Part shown: positions 1-9,263 of the stretch, piece by piece
How the letters are laid out: each line of letters opens with the position of its first letter
Position numbering within the stretch: position 1 is the first letter of the stretch
Source: Burkholderiales bacterium
GTDB taxonomy: Bacteria; Pseudomonadota; Gammaproteobacteria; Burkholderiales; SG8-41
Direction: 5' to 3'
Length of the DNA stretch: 64,000 nucleotides
Assembly (NCBI GenBank): GCA_019635015.1
Contig: JAHCAG010000013.1
Span: 37,932 to 101,931, forward strand
The notes under the pieces: generated by a model
What the model was told of the DNA's origin: nothing
Seen by the model: only the letters and a program-made list of their open reading frames with translations
Database searches by the model: none
Program-made: the position numbers and the translations under genes

Positions 1-2
1 AG

Positions 3-1280
3 TCTGCGCAGCGCAATCCGCTGTCGCGGCAACTGCCGCAACTGGACGAGAACGATCCGTTCTATGAGTTCTTCCGCCGCTTCATGCCGAACAATCCGAA
101 TCCCGGCCAGCAGGGTCCGCGCGGATTCCAGGCGCAGTCGCTGGGCTCCGGATTCATCATCAGCGCTGACGGTTACATCCTGACCAACGCGCATGTCGTA
201 GATGGCGCGGAAGAAGTCAACGTCAAGCTCACCGACAAGCGCGAATTCAAGGCCAAGGTCGTCGGCACGGACCGCCGCACCGATGTCGCCCTGATCAAGA
301 TTGACGCGAGCGGATTGCAGACGGTCCGTTTCGGCGATGCCAACCGCCTCAAGGTCGGTGAATGGGTCGTCGCCATCGGCTCGCCGTTCGGATTCGAAAA
401 CACGGTGACCGCGGGCATAGTCAGCGCCAAGGGGCGTTCGCTGCCGCAGGAGAACTTCGTGCCTTTCATCCAGACCGATGTTGCCGTCAATCCCGGCAAT
501 TCCGGCGGGCCACTGTTCAACCTCAGGGGTGAGGTTGTCGGCATCAATTCGCAGATCTACAGCCGCACCGGCGGGTTCATGGGGCTGTCTTTCGCGATTC
601 CGATTGATGTCGCCAACGACATTGCACAGCAGTTGCGGACCACCGGCAAGGTGACGCGCGGCCGCATCGGCGTGGTGATCCAGCCGGTGACCCGGGAACT
701 CGCCGATGGTTTTGGCCTGCCCAAACCACAGGGCGCGCTGGTCAATTCGGTTGAAAAGGGCGGTCCTGCGGAAAAGGCCGGCATCGAGGCCGGCGATGTC
801 ATCCTGCGTTTCGACGGCAAGCCGGTGACTTCGTCGGAGGACCTGCCGCGGATCGTCGGCGGTACCAAGCCGGGGAGCAGTATCGCGGTCCAGGTCTGGC
901 GCAACAAGTCGACACGGGACATGCAGGTGGTCGTGGCCGAACTCTCCGACGAGCGTGCGACGCGCCAGGCGCGCGGCGGCAAGCCGCAGCCGCCGGCGGG
1001 CAGCAGGTTCGGCATGGCGCTGGCCGATCTCAGTGATGCGCAGCGCAAGGAGCTCAAAATCGAGGGCGGCGTGCTGGTTGATGGCGTGCAGGGTGCTGCC
1101 GCGCAGGCCGGGCTGCGCCGCGGCGACGTGATCCTTGCGGTGAACAACCAGGACGTCAAATCGGTTGAGCAGTTCCAGCAGTTGATGGGTGGATTTGACA
1201 AGGGGCGCATCGTGGCCCTGCTGGTGCGGCGCGGAGGCAATTCGCTGTACATTCCGTTCCGCATCGACGGGAATGGGTGA
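3..1280 (+). CDS. degQ: DegQ/MucD-type periplasmic serine endoprotease (5' end missing)
   Basis: HtrA-family protease that degrades or refolds damaged envelope proteins in the periplasm. The frame is open from the first bases, so the signal peptide lies outside the window. The visible part begins shortly before the segment DPFYEFFRRF that precedes the protease domain. The catalytic triad is complete: His in TNAHVV (codon 192), Asp in RTDVALIK (codon 282) and Ser in GNSGGP (codon 501). Two PDZ domains follow, at about 650-960 and 1010-1260. The end overlaps the next gene by 8 bases. In Betaproteobacteria this gene usually closes the sigma-E (rpoE-mucAB) operon, so those genes probably lie just upstream; that is inference. 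Confidence 0.95.
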   Translation, partial: SAQRNPLSRQLPQLDENDPFYEFFRRFMPNNPNPGQQGPRGFQAQSLGSGFIISADGYILTNAHVVDGAEEVNVKLTDKREFKAKVVGTDRRTDVALIKIDASGLQTVRFGDANRLKVGEWVVAIGSPFGFENTVTAGIVSAKGRSLPQENFVPFIQTDVAVNPGNSGGPLFNLRGEVVGINSQIYSRTGGFMGLSFAIPIDVANDIAQQLRTTGKVTRGRIGVVIQPVTRELADGFGLPKPQGALVNSVEKGGPAEKAGIEAGDVILRFDGKPVTSSEDLPRIVGGTKPGSSIAVQVWRNKSTRDMQVVVAELSDERATRQARGGKPQPPAGSRFGMALADLSDAQRKELKIEGGVLVDGVQGAAAQAGLRRGDVILAVNNQDVKSVEQFQQLMGGFDKGRIVALLVRRGGNSLYIPFRIDGNG

Positions 1281-1530
1281 TTCACCGCAGCTTGAACTGG
1301 TCCTCTACGGCCGCTCATGGTGCCACCTCTGTGACGACATGCTGGCCGGCTTGCGTGCGCTGCCGGCCGGCCGGCCGTTCCAGGTTTCAGTTGTCGATGT
1401 CGATACCGATGCTGCGCTGGAGCGGCGCTTCGGGGACAAGGTGCCGGTGCTGATGCACGGCGAACGGGAACTCTGTCATTACCACCTGGATGTTGCCGCC
1501 GTTACTGAATACTTGCTGAATTTCCGCTAA
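1273..1530 (+). CDS. Glutaredoxin-like thiol-redox protein
   Basis: An 85-residue thioredoxin-fold protein with a CxxC motif near the N-terminus (SWCHLCDD, Cys17 and Cys20) and a VP pair (KVPVL) matching the cis-proline of the fold. It belongs to the small glutaredoxin-like family (DUF836 type) often found between degQ/mucD and lepA in Betaproteobacteria. The chosen ATG at 1273 overlaps the end of degQ, which suggests translational coupling; earlier in-frame starts would run through the second PDZ domain. The substrate is unknown. A cytoplasmic thiol-disulfide role is inferred from the motif and the absence of a signal peptide. Confidence 0.85.
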   Translation: MGDSPQLELVLYGRSWCHLCDDMLAGLRALPAGRPFQVSVVDVDTDAALERRFGDKVPVLMHGERELCHYHLDVAAVTEYLLNFR

Positions 1531-1556
1531 AATACGGGGCCTTGTGAACCGAACTT

Positions 1557-1588
1557 GGGCACGCCGGGGAAGTCCGGGTGCCCTTTTT
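1557..1588 (+). terminator. Intrinsic terminator or attenuator in front of lepA
   Basis: GGGCAC (1557-1562) pairs with GTGCCC (1578-1583), extended by an inner CGG/CCG, and is followed directly by five T. It ends 26 bases before the lepA start. It probably ends the degQ-glutaredoxin transcript. If lepA transcription starts upstream of it (a TAAAAT -10-like hexamer lies at 1528-1533), it would act as a leader attenuator. Confidence 0.7.
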
Positions 1589-1614
1589 GTTGTTTTGTCC
1601 GGCGGCCGGAACTG

Positions 1615-3405
1615 ATGCAGCACATCCGCAATTTCTCCATCATCGCGCACATTGACCACGGAAAGTCGACGCTGGCCGACCGTTTCATCCAGCTTTGCGG
1701 CGGCCTGTCCGACCGTGAAATGGAATCGCAGGTGCTCGACTCGATGGAACTCGAGCGCGAACGCGGCATCACCATCAAGGCGCAGACTGCGGCGCTGACC
1801 TACAAGGCAAAAGACGGACAGATCTACCGCCTGAACCTGATCGACACGCCGGGGCACGTCGACTTTTCCTACGAGGTGTCGCGTTCGCTGGCGGCCTGCG
1901 AGGGGGCGCTGCTGGTCGTGGATGCATCGCAGGGTGTCGAGGCGCAGACCGTTGCCAACTGCTACACCGCCATCGAGCAGGGCGTCGAGGTGGTGCCGGT
2001 GCTCAACAAGATGGATCTGCCCCAGGTCGAGCCCGAACGGGTTGCAGCCGAGATCGAGGACATCATCGGCATTCCCGCCAAAGACGCGGTCAGGGTCAGT
2101 GCCAAGACCGGCGAGGGCATTGCCGAGGTGCTCGAGGCGGTGGTCAGCCTGATGCCTCCCCCGAAAGGGGACCCGGGGGCGCCGCTGAAAGCCCTGATCA
2201 TTGATTCCTGGTTCGACAATTATGTCGGCGTGGTGATGCTGGTGCGGGTCGTGGATGGTGCGCTGAAACCCAAAGACCGCATCCTGCTGATGTCGACCGG
2301 CAGCAACCATCTTTGCGAACAGGTCGGTGTCTTCACTCCCAAGTCACAGGCCCGTGAAAGCCTTTCCGCGGGCGAGGTCGGTTTCGTGATTGCCGGCATC
2401 AAGGAACTGCAGGCAGCCAAGGTCGGCGACACAATGACGCTCGCGACCAATCCGGCAACGGAAGCGCTGCCCGGATTCAAGGAGATCAAGCCGCAGGTGT
2501 TTGCCGGGCTCTATCCGGTGGAGTCGAACGAATACGAGGCGCTGCGCGATGCGCTGGAGAAACTGCACCTGAACGACTCCTCGCTGCGTTTCGAGCCCGA
2601 GTCCTCACAGGCACTGGGTTTCGGCTTCCGTTGCGGCTTTCTCGGGCTTTTGCACATGGACATCGTGCAGGAGCGCCTGGAGCGCGAATACGGCATGTCG
2701 CTGATCACCACGGCGCCCACGGTGGTTTATGAAGTGGCACTGCGGGACGGTACCGTGCTCGAGATCGAGAATCCGTCGCGCCTGCCGGAGGTTTCGCAGA
2801 TCGAGGAAATCCGCGAACCGATGATCAAGGCCTCAATCCTCGTGCCAAGCGACTATGTCGGACCGGTGATGACGCTGTGCACCGAAAAACGCGGCGTGCA
2901 GAAAAACATGCAGTACCTCGGACGGCAGGTGATGCTTACTTACGAGCTGCCGCTGAACGAGGTGGTGATGGATTTCTTCGATCGCCTGAAATCGGTCTCC
3001 CGGGGATACGCTTCGCTGGATTACGATTTCATCGAGTACCGCGCCGGGGACCTGGTGCGCCTGGACATCCTGATCAACAATGAACGGGTCGATGCCCTGT
3101 CGCTGATCGTGCACCGCGCCAACGCCCAGTACCGCGGCCGCGACGTGGCGGAGCGGATGCGCAAGCTGATCCCGCGGCAGATGTTCGACATTGCCATCCA
3201 GGCGGCGATCGGCGCGCACATCATCGCGCGCGAGACGGTCAAGGCGCTGCGCAAGAACGTGCTGGCCAAGTGTTACGGCGGTGACATTTCGCGAAAGAAG
3301 AAGCTGCTGGAAAAACAGAAAGCCGGCAAGAAGCGAATGAAGCAGGTCGGCACCGTCGAGATTCCGCAGGAGGCATTTCTTGCCATCCTGCAGGTCGGCA
3401 AATAG
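1615..3405 (+). CDS. lepA: Elongation factor 4 (LepA), ribosome back-translocase GTPase
   Basis: Translational GTPase of 596 residues, the usual family length, that acts on stalled or mistranslocated ribosomes. The G motifs are intact: AHIDHGKST (G1), DTPGHVD (G3) and NKMD (G4). EF-G-like domains and the LepA-specific C-terminal domain with its basic end ([16 protein letters not shown]) follow. The start at ATG 1615 ([18 protein letters not shown]) is chosen because the upstream in-frame extension reads through the terminator hairpin. It lies 12 bases before lepB, the classic lepA-lepB operon, so the protein is probably made together with the secretion peptidase. Confidence 0.98.
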   Translation: MQHIRNFSIIAHIDHGKSTLADRFIQLCGGLSDREMESQVLDSMELERERGITIKAQTAALTYKAKDGQIYRLNLIDTPGHVDFSYEVSRSLAACEGALLVVDASQGVEAQTVANCYTAIEQGVEVVPVLNKMDLPQVEPERVAAEIEDIIGIPAKDAVRVSAKTGEGIAEVLEAVVSLMPPPKGDPGAPLKALIIDSWFDNYVGVVMLVRVVDGALKPKDRILLMSTGSNHLCEQVGVFTPKSQARESLSAGEVGFVIAGIKELQAAKVGDTMTLATNPATEALPGFKEIKPQVFAGLYPVESNEYEALRDALEKLHLNDSSLRFEPESSQALGFGFRCGFLGLLHMDIVQERLEREYGMSLITTAPTVVYEVALRDGTVLEIENPSRLPEVSQIEEIREPMIKASILVPSDYVGPVMTLCTEKRGVQKNMQYLGRQVMLTYELPLNEVVMDFFDRLKSVSRGYASLDYDFIEYRAGDLVRLDILINNERVDALSLIVHRANAQYRGRDVAERMRKLIPRQMFDIAIQAAIGAHIIARETVKALRKNVLAKCYGGDISRKKKLLEKQKAGKKRMKQVGTVEIPQEAFLAILQVGK

Positions 3406-3417
3406 GGGATTCCTGCC

Positions 3418-4221
3418 ATGAATTTTGCGCTGATCATGCTGGTCCTGCTGCTGGTCACCGGCGCAGTCTGGCTGGCGGAAGTGCTGTATTTCCGCAAGCG
3501 CCGGGTGGCGGGCATGCCGCAGCCGTGGTGGATAGAATATCCGGCAAGTTTCTTTCCGGTCATCCTGGTGGTGTTCGTGCTGCGTTCCTTCCTGGTGGAA
3601 CCGTTCAAGATTCCCTCCGGTTCGATGCTGCCGACGCTGCTGGTCGGGGATTTCATCCTGGTCAACAAGTTCACCTACGGCATACGCCTGCCGGTCCTGA
3701 ACACGCGGCTGGTCGAGGTCAACGAGCCTCAGCGCGGGGAGGTGATGGTGTTCCGGTACCCCGAGAATCCTTCGCTGGATTACATCAAACGCGTGGTTGC
3801 CCTGCCCGGGGACGACATCGTCTATGCGGACAAGCGACTGAGCATCAACGGCAGGGAAGTGCCGCTGAAGCCGGATGGCGACTACAGTTATGTCGAGGGC
3901 GGACTCAATTTCGTTTCGGCAAAACGCTTCGAGGAGCGGCTGGGCGAACATGCGCATGCCGTCCTGCTGCAGCAGGACGTACCGCCGGTGCAACTGAGCG
4001 GCGTGCAGCGCTTTCCCTATCGCGACAATTGTGCGTACAATGAGTCCGGGTTCCGCTGCAAAGTCCCTGCCGGGCATTATTTCCTGATGGGGGATAACCG
4101 GGACAGCAGCAGCGACAGCCGTTACTGGGGATTTGTGCCGGAGCGCAACATTGTCGGCAGGGCGTTTCTGATCTGGTGGAATTTCGACAACCTGAAACGC
4201 ATCGGGCAGTCGATCAACTGA
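3418..4221 (+). CDS. lepB: Signal peptidase I
   Basis: Inner-membrane serine peptidase of 267 residues that removes signal peptides from exported preproteins. An N-terminal transmembrane segment (residues about 3-20) and a second one (about 41-60) precede the catalytic domain. Catalytic Ser69 lies in PSGSM and the general-base Lys124 in YIKRVVALPGD. The conserved C-terminal box GDNRDSSSDSR is present. A purine-rich site (GGGGA) stands before the ATG. It follows lepA by 12 bases and precedes a DUF4845 gene and rnc, the usual proteobacterial arrangement. Confidence 0.97.
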   Translation: MNFALIMLVLLLVTGAVWLAEVLYFRKRRVAGMPQPWWIEYPASFFPVILVVFVLRSFLVEPFKIPSGSMLPTLLVGDFILVNKFTYGIRLPVLNTRLVEVNEPQRGEVMVFRYPENPSLDYIKRVVALPGDDIVYADKRLSINGREVPLKPDGDYSYVEGGLNFVSAKRFEERLGEHAHAVLLQQDVPPVQLSGVQRFPYRDNCAYNESGFRCKVPAGHYFLMGDNRDSSSDSRYWGFVPERNIVGRAFLIWWNFDNLKRIGQSIN

Positions 4222-4239
4222 CATACTCGGGAGGCATCA

Positions 4240-4596
4240 ATGAATTCGCAGCGCGGCATCACGATCACCGGTTTTCTGGTATTTGCGGTACTGCTGATAT
4301 CGGCACTGCTGCTGGGCTTCAAGATCGGCCCGGCGTACATGGAATACCACACCATCCAGAAGATGTTCCGCACGATGGCCAGCGATCCGTCCATCAAGAA
4401 TGCAACCCGCGGCGAATTCAACAGCGCGTTCAACGCGCGTGCCGGCGTCGACAATGTCAAGGCCATCACTTATGACGACGTGCAGATCGAGAAAGACGGC
4501 GACGGCATCGTGATCAGCGCGGAATACACGGTGCGCGTGCCGCTGTTCAGCAATCTCAGCGCGTTCATGGAGTTCCGGCCGACGTCCCGGCAGTAA
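4240..4596 (+). CDS. DUF4845 single-pass membrane protein
   Basis: A 118-residue protein with an N-terminal hydrophobic segment (residues about 6-27, ITGFLVFAVLLISALLLGF), preceded by QRG as in pilin-like or small anchored proteins. A soluble domain of about 90 residues follows. Proteins of this family (DUF4845) sit between lepB and rnc in many Beta- and Gammaproteobacteria, and their role is not established. A GGGAGG-like site (4228-4233) stands about 6 bases before the ATG. Co-transcription with lepB and rnc is likely from the short gaps. Confidence 0.88.
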   Translation: MNSQRGITITGFLVFAVLLISALLLGFKIGPAYMEYHTIQKMFRTMASDPSIKNATRGEFNSAFNARAGVDNVKAITYDDVQIEKDGDGIVISAEYTVRVPLFSNLSAFMEFRPTSRQ

Positions 4597-4626
4597 CGGC
4601 CGGATGACGCGGTTTTCTGGCTTGCG

Positions 4627-5298
4627 GTGGATTACGGCCTGATCAGCGGCAGGATCGGTTACGCCTTCCGCGAGCCGGCATTGCTGCGGCGCGCACTGAC
4701 CCACCGTTCTTTCGGTGCCGACCACAACGAGCGCCTGGAATACCTTGGCGACAGTGTCGTCAACTGCCTGGTCGCCCTGGAACTCTATGAGCGTTTTCCG
4801 CAGCTCAGTGAAGGCGAGTTGTCACGCCTCCGTGCCAACCTGGTGAACCAGCAGGCGCTGCAGGGTATAGCCATCAACATGGGGTTGGGGGAACAATTGC
4901 TGCTCGGTGAGGGCGAACTGAAAAGCGGAGGGGCGGCGCGGCCGTCCATCCTGGCCGATGCGGTCGAGGCGGTTGTCGGCGCTGTGCTCATCGACGGGGG
5001 ATTCCAGGCTGCCCAGCAGGCCGTGCGCCGGCTGTTTGGCGAAAATCTTGCCGCAGTCAATCCCGGAGCCAGTGGCAAGGATGCGAAAACACGGCTGCAG
5101 GAGTTTGCGCAGGGCAGGGGGCTGCCGCTGCCCGTTTACACGCTCCTTGGCACGCGCGGGCAGGCGCATGCGCAGTCCTTCGAAGTGCAGTGTGCCATTG
5201 CCGGTCTCGGGATCCGTACCGAGGGACGTGGCGGGAGCCGGCGCGCTGCGGAACAGGATGCGGCCGGCAAGGCCATGGCACTGGTGGAGAATCAATGA
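4627..5298 (+). CDS. rnc: Ribonuclease III
   Basis: Double-strand-specific endoribonuclease (223 residues) that matures rRNA precursors and cuts structured mRNAs. The signature NERLEYLGDSV with its metal-binding acidic residues lies at about residues 38-48, and the second acidic cluster at DAVEAVVGAV. A double-stranded-RNA-binding domain fills the C-terminus (GKDAKTRLQEFAQGRGLPLP onward). The start is GTG at 4627; no better ATG lies in frame. The stop overlaps the era start (ATGA), the conserved rnc-era coupling. Confidence 0.97.
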   Translation: MDYGLISGRIGYAFREPALLRRALTHRSFGADHNERLEYLGDSVVNCLVALELYERFPQLSEGELSRLRANLVNQQALQGIAINMGLGEQLLLGEGELKSGGAARPSILADAVEAVVGAVLIDGGFQAAQQAVRRLFGENLAAVNPGASGKDAKTRLQEFAQGRGLPLPVYTLLGTRGQAHAQSFEVQCAIAGLGIRTEGRGGSRRAAEQDAAGKAMALVENQ

Positions 5299-6185
5299 CC
5301 GATGCCGCACACCGTGCCGGACATCTTGCCATCATCGGCAGGCCGAATGTCGGCAAATCGACGCTGCTCAATCGCCTGGTGGGCCAGAAAATCAGCATCA
5401 CCTCCAGACGTCCCCAGACAACGCGGCAACGGATCATCGGGATCGTCACCCGCTCCGACGCGCAGTACGTTTTTGTCGACACTCCCGGGTTCCAGACGCA
5501 CCACGGCAGCACGATGAACCGCCTTATGAACCGCAGCGTGTCGCGCAGCGTATCGGATGTCGACGCCGTGGTCTGGGTGGTGGAGGCGCCGCGGCTGACG
5601 GCGGAGGACAAGGCGGTGTTTGGACTGCTGCAACCGGGAACGCAGTTCGTGGTTGCGCTGAACAAGATCGATGGCGTGGGCAACAAGAATGAACTGCTGC
5701 CGCTGATGCAGGAGATCCACGCGCTGGCGCAGCCGGCGGCTATTGTCCCCGTGTCGGCAAAAACGGGCAGCGGAACCGATGATTTGCTTGCGGCGCTGAA
5801 GCCGTTGCTGCCCGTGCAGGAAGCCATGTACGGGGAGGACGAGATCACCACGGCCAGCGAACGCACCCTGGCGGCCGAACTGCTGCGCGAGAAACTGTTC
5901 CGGCTGCTCGGCGAGGAGTTGCCGTATTCGGCGCTGGTCGAGATCGAGAAATTCGAAACCGTGGACGGACTGCGCCGCATCCATGCCGGCATACTGGTCG
6001 ACAAGCCCGGTCACAAGGGCATCGTCATCGGCAAGGGCGGTGCCAAGCTGAAGGACATCGCAAGCCAGGCCCGCGCCGACATGGAGCGTCTGTTCGGCGG
6101 CAGGGTTTTTCTCGAAGTCTGGGTCAAGGTGAAGTCCGGCTGGGCCGATGATCTGGGCCTGTTGCGACGCTCAGGGATTGAATAA
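5295..6185 (+). CDS. era: GTPase Era
   Basis: Essential GTPase of 296 residues that binds the 3' end of 16S rRNA during 30S assembly. The G domain shows GRPNVGKST (G1), DTPGF (G3) and NKID (G4). A C-terminal KH RNA-binding domain is marked by GIVIGKGGAKLK. The start ATG at 5295 overlaps the rnc stop; a longer in-frame reading starting at 5190 only duplicates the rnc region. The stop codon lies inside a 16-bp AT-rich hairpin (6178-6224), so the last codons and the 3' structure share sequence. Confidence 0.97.
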   Translation: MTDAAHRAGHLAIIGRPNVGKSTLLNRLVGQKISITSRRPQTTRQRIIGIVTRSDAQYVFVDTPGFQTHHGSTMNRLMNRSVSRSVSDVDAVVWVVEAPRLTAEDKAVFGLLQPGTQFVVALNKIDGVGNKNELLPLMQEIHALAQPAAIVPVSAKTGSGTDDLLAALKPLLPVQEAMYGEDEITTASERTLAAELLREKLFRLLGEELPYSALVEIEKFETVDGLRRIHAGILVDKPGHKGIVIGKGGAKLKDIASQARADMERLFGGRVFLEVWVKVKSGWADDLGLLRRSGIE

Positions 6186-6224
6186 AAATATATTAAAAAC
6201 AATATGTTATATATTTTTATTCAA
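6178..6224 (+). repeat. Perfect 16-bp AT-rich inverted repeat at the era stop codon
   Basis: TTGAATAAAAATATAT (6178-6193) is exactly repeated in inverse orientation at 6209-6224 around a 15-base loop. The stop codon of era (TAA, 6183-6185) is in the left arm. The stem has only two G:C pairs in a GC-rich genome. It could act as a weak bidirectional terminator or an mRNA 3'-end stabiliser between era and recO. The loop carries the AT-rich core seen at other junctions. Confidence 0.75.
6192..6204 (+). repeat. AT-rich junction element, copy 1 (era-recO)
   Basis: ATTAAAAACAATA, immediately followed by TGTTA. It matches the core found at 31860, 59194 and 62922 and lies in the same orientation as the upstream gene. 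It occupies the loop of the era hairpin. Confidence 0.5.
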
Positions 6225-6258
6225 GTAAACTCTGAATTATGGCGGGGGTTCCGGCGGC

Positions 6259-6984
6259 ATGGCTGAGCGGGCACGGCGGGACGGGCAATCGGCCTACCTC
6301 CTGCACACCTATGCCTACCGTGAAACCAGCCTGATTGCCGAGTTCTACAGCCGCGAATCAGGCCGGGTTGCGGTCATTGCCCGCGGTGCGCGACGGCCGC
6401 GCTCAGCGCTGCGCGGCGTGTTGATGGCATTCCAGCCGCTGCTGATCGGCTGGTCGGGAAAATCGGAATTGAAAGTCCTGCACAAGGCCGAGTGGCAGGG
6501 CGGGTATGCGCCCCTGCGCGGACTCGGCCTGATCTGCGGCTTCTACCTGAACGAACTGCTGCTGAAGCTGCTGCCGCGGGAGGATCCCCACGAGCAGCTG
6601 TTCGAGGCCTATGCCGCGGCGCTGGCGCAATTGCCAGGCACCTTGGATCATGCCGCGGTACTGCGCCGCTTCGAGCGCGTACTGCTGCGCGAACTGGGTT
6701 ACGGCCTGATACTGGAGCGCGAAGCCGGTGCCGGCACGCCGATCCGGGCCGAAGGACTGTACCGTTACGTGCCTGAACGCGGACCCGTGCCGGCAATCGA
6801 GAGCGATGGCCAAAGCGGCGTAGAATTGGCGGGGCAGACGCTGATCGACATGGCGGAGGACCGTTATGCCGACCCGCGGACAGTGCAGCAAAGCAAGGCG
6901 CTGATGCGGGCGCTGATCAATCACTGCCTTGGCGCGCAGGCCCTGCACACACGGCAGCTGCTGCGCGACCTGCAGCAGTTATAG
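6259..6984 (+). CDS. recO: DNA repair protein RecO
   Basis: Recombination mediator of the RecFOR pathway (241 residues) that anneals single strands and loads RecA onto SSB-coated DNA. The N-terminal OB-fold begins LLHTYAYRETSLIAEFYSRE and contains the typical ARGARRPRSALRG stretch. An alpha-helical C-terminal domain follows. The four-cysteine zinc motif of some RecO proteins is not seen, as is usual in Proteobacteria. It sits between era and pdxJ as in most Beta- and Gammaproteobacteria, but an AT-rich gap of 73 bases separates it from era, so it may have its own promoter. Confidence 0.95.
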   Translation: MAERARRDGQSAYLLHTYAYRETSLIAEFYSRESGRVAVIARGARRPRSALRGVLMAFQPLLIGWSGKSELKVLHKAEWQGGYAPLRGLGLICGFYLNELLLKLLPREDPHEQLFEAYAAALAQLPGTLDHAAVLRRFERVLLRELGYGLILEREAGAGTPIRAEGLYRYVPERGPVPAIESDGQSGVELAGQTLIDMAEDRYADPRTVQQSKALMRALINHCLGAQALHTRQLLRDLQQL

Positions 6985-7035
6985 TTTTAGAACCGTTTAC
7001 AGCCGATTGACCCGTCACGACCCTGCAGCAATGCA

Positions 7036-7776
7036 ATGACCCGCCTCAGTGTCAATGTCAACAAGGTTGCGCTGCTGCGCAATTCGCGCAGCCTCGGCAT
7101 TCCGAGTGTGCTGCGCGCAGCGACACTCGCATTGGATGCCGGGGCGCATGGCATCACCGTGCATCCGCGTCCCGATGCGCGCCATATCCGGCCCGATGAC
7201 GTGCACGAACTGGCCGGCCTGCTGCGTGGCCGTCCGGATGCCGAATTCAACATCGAGGGCAATCCTTTCGAGCCGCCGCTGATGGAACTGGCGCAGGCAG
7301 TCAGGCCGCAGCAATGCACGCTGGTGCCGGATACGCCCGGGGCCTTCACTTCCGATCATGGCTGGGATCTTGCCCGGGATGGCGCACGGCTGCAGCCCGT
7401 GGTGGCCAGCCTGAAAGCATGGGGCATCCGTGTCAGCCTGTTCATGGATGCCGATCCGGCGGCGATGACCGCTGCTGCGGCTACCGGCGCTGATCGTGTC
7501 GAACTGTACACCGAGCCCTATGCCGCGGCTTTCGGCACGACGGGCGAGCGGGCAATGCTCGAGCGTTACTCCGCGGCATCCCGCAGCGCGCAGGCTGCCG
7601 GACTCGGCGTCAATGCCGGCCATGACCTGAACCGCGACAACCTGCCGCGATTCCTGGAGGCGGTGCCCGGCGTGGCCGAGGTATCCATAGGACATGCGCT
7701 GGTGGCCGATGCGCTGGAGTGGGGGCTGGCGGAAACAGTGAAGGAATACCTGCGGGCGATGGGGGGGCGGTTTTGA
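7036..7776 (+). CDS. pdxJ: Pyridoxine 5'-phosphate synthase
   Basis: Condenses 1-deoxy-D-xylulose 5-phosphate with 3-amino-2-oxopropyl phosphate to form pyridoxine 5'-phosphate (vitamin B6). The 246-residue TIM barrel shows the family features RLSVNVNKVALLRNSR at the start, GITVHPRPDARHI, EFNIEGNP, and VNAGHDLNRDNL. The last codons overlap the acpS start, giving the conserved recO-pdxJ-acpS order. No clear Shine-Dalgarno site precedes the ATG, and an out-of-frame ATG lies 5 bases upstream. Confidence 0.97.
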   Translation: MTRLSVNVNKVALLRNSRSLGIPSVLRAATLALDAGAHGITVHPRPDARHIRPDDVHELAGLLRGRPDAEFNIEGNPFEPPLMELAQAVRPQQCTLVPDTPGAFTSDHGWDLARDGARLQPVVASLKAWGIRVSLFMDADPAAMTAAAATGADRVELYTEPYAAAFGTTGERAMLERYSAASRSAQAAGLGVNAGHDLNRDNLPRFLEAVPGVAEVSIGHALVADALEWGLAETVKEYLRAMGGRF

Positions 7777-8150
7777 TCTACGGCATAGGCATCGACGTCA
7801 TTCAGCCGCACCGCGTGGCGCGGTTGCTGGAAAAATACGGCCAGCGTTTTGTGAATCGTGTGCTGACCCCGGTCGAACAGGAGCGTTATGCGAGGACCGG
7901 ACAGCGGGTCCTGTTTCTTGCCAACCGGTTCGCCGCGAAGGAGGCATTCTCGAAGGCGATGGGAACGGGCTTCCGCTATCCGGTGACCCTGCAGTGCATC
8001 AGCGTGGTGCAGAACAGCGCGGGCAAGCCGGGTTTCGCTTTCAACGGGGTTCTGGAGGCGCTGGTGCGGCAACGCGGCATCACCAGCCATCACCTGACCA
8101 TCAGCGACGAATCGAATCTGGCCTGCGCCTGCGTCGTGCTCGAGATCTGA
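7773..8150 (+). CDS. acpS: Holo-[acyl-carrier-protein] synthase
   Basis: Transfers the 4'-phosphopantetheine arm of CoA onto apo-ACP for fatty-acid synthesis. The 125-residue protein has the two signature motifs: GIGIDVIQ with the Mg-binding Asp near the start, and [14 protein letters not shown] with the catalytic Glu. The start is taken as TTG at 7773, which overlaps the pdxJ stop (TTGA) and gives the usual N-terminus IYGIGID. The longer in-frame reading from 7719 would add 18 residues not seen in the family. Tight overlap suggests translational coupling. Confidence 0.93.
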   Translation: MIYGIGIDVIQPHRVARLLEKYGQRFVNRVLTPVEQERYARTGQRVLFLANRFAAKEAFSKAMGTGFRYPVTLQCISVVQNSAGKPGFAFNGVLEALVRQRGITSHHLTISDESNLACACVVLEI

Positions 8151-8160
8151 ACGGAGTGCC

Positions 8161-9207
8161 ATGAACAAAGCCCTGCCCCTGGGACCGGTCATGCTGGATG
8201 TTGCCGGCACCGTGCTGACCGATGACGACCGGCGGCGGCTGCTGCATCCGCTGACCGGCGGCGTGATCCTGTTCTCGCGCAACTTCGAATCCTGCGCCCA
8301 GCTTGATGCGCTGACCGCGGAGATCCATGCCTTGCGCGACCCGCCCCTGATCATTGCTGTTGACCACGAAGGGGGGCGTGTGCAGCGTTTCCGCGAGGGT
8401 TTCACGCAGCTTCCGCCAATGCGGAAGTTCGGCTTGATCTGGGATCGCGACCGCAGTGCCGCGGCATCGCTGGCGCACTCCGCCGGCTTTGTGCTTGCCG
8501 CGGAATTGCGCGTTCACGGTGTTGATCTTTCGTTTGCACCCGTGCTTGATGTCGACTACGGCAACAGCGGAGTCATCGGTGATCGCGCGTTCCACGCGAG
8601 GCCCGAAGCCATTGCCGAACTCGCGTCGGCAGTCATGCGCGGCCTGCGCGCGGGGGGGATGGCCGCGGTGGGCAAGCATTTTCCGGGACATGGCCATGTC
8701 CGCGCCGATTCCCACCATGAAGTGCCGGTCGACGGCCGCGGGCTGGCGGAGATCCGTGCCGAAGACCTGCTGCCGTTCCGCCGCCTTGCCGCAGAGGGTA
8801 TGGAGGGGATAATGCCGGCACACGTGATTTACCCCGAGGTTGATGCTGCGCCAGCCGGGTTTTCGGCAACATGGCTGCAGCAGATACTGCGCGGCGAGCT
8901 GGGTTTTGACGGTGTGATTTTCAGCGATGATCTCAGCATGGAGGGCGCCAGCGTGGCCGGTGGCGTAATTGAGCGGGCGCAGGCCGCGCTCGGTGCCGGT
9001 TGCGACATGGTGCTGGTCTGCAATGCGCCGGCTGCTGCCGACGAACTGCTCGCGGGCCTGCGTCATGACATGCCCGCGGTGTCTCGCGCGCGCCTGCAGC
9101 GCATCTGCGCCTATCCGTCCCCGGCGGACGCCGCAAGCCTGCATGCCGATGCACGGTATGCCGCGGCCTGCAGGGCGCTTGCCGGGGTCACCCGGACGGG
9201 GCACTGA
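8161..9207 (+). CDS. nagZ: Beta-N-acetylhexosaminidase NagZ
   Basis: Glycoside hydrolase family 3 enzyme (348 residues) of cytoplasmic peptidoglycan recycling. It removes GlcNAc from GlcNAc-anhydroMurNAc peptides. The substrate motif [18 protein letters not shown] carries the characteristic flexible-loop Asp-His pair, and the nucleophile region is [10 protein letters not shown]. There is no signal peptide, which fits the cytoplasm. An ATG with GGAG-type site (8151-8156) lies 10 bases after acpS. The anhydro-muropeptides it makes influence AmpC induction in some Proteobacteria; no ampR is visible here. Confidence 0.96.
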   Translation: MNKALPLGPVMLDVAGTVLTDDDRRRLLHPLTGGVILFSRNFESCAQLDALTAEIHALRDPPLIIAVDHEGGRVQRFREGFTQLPPMRKFGLIWDRDRSAAASLAHSAGFVLAAELRVHGVDLSFAPVLDVDYGNSGVIGDRAFHARPEAIAELASAVMRGLRAGGMAAVGKHFPGHGHVRADSHHEVPVDGRGLAEIRAEDLLPFRRLAAEGMEGIMPAHVIYPEVDAAPAGFSATWLQQILRGELGFDGVIFSDDLSMEGASVAGGVIERAQAALGAGCDMVLVCNAPAAADELLAGLRHDMPAVSRARLQRICAYPSPADAASLHADARYAAACRALAGVTRTGH

Positions 9208-9263
9208 TGTGGCCGGTAGCAGATTTCTTTACACCTGCCTGCCAATGGTGTTAGAAGGCAGCC

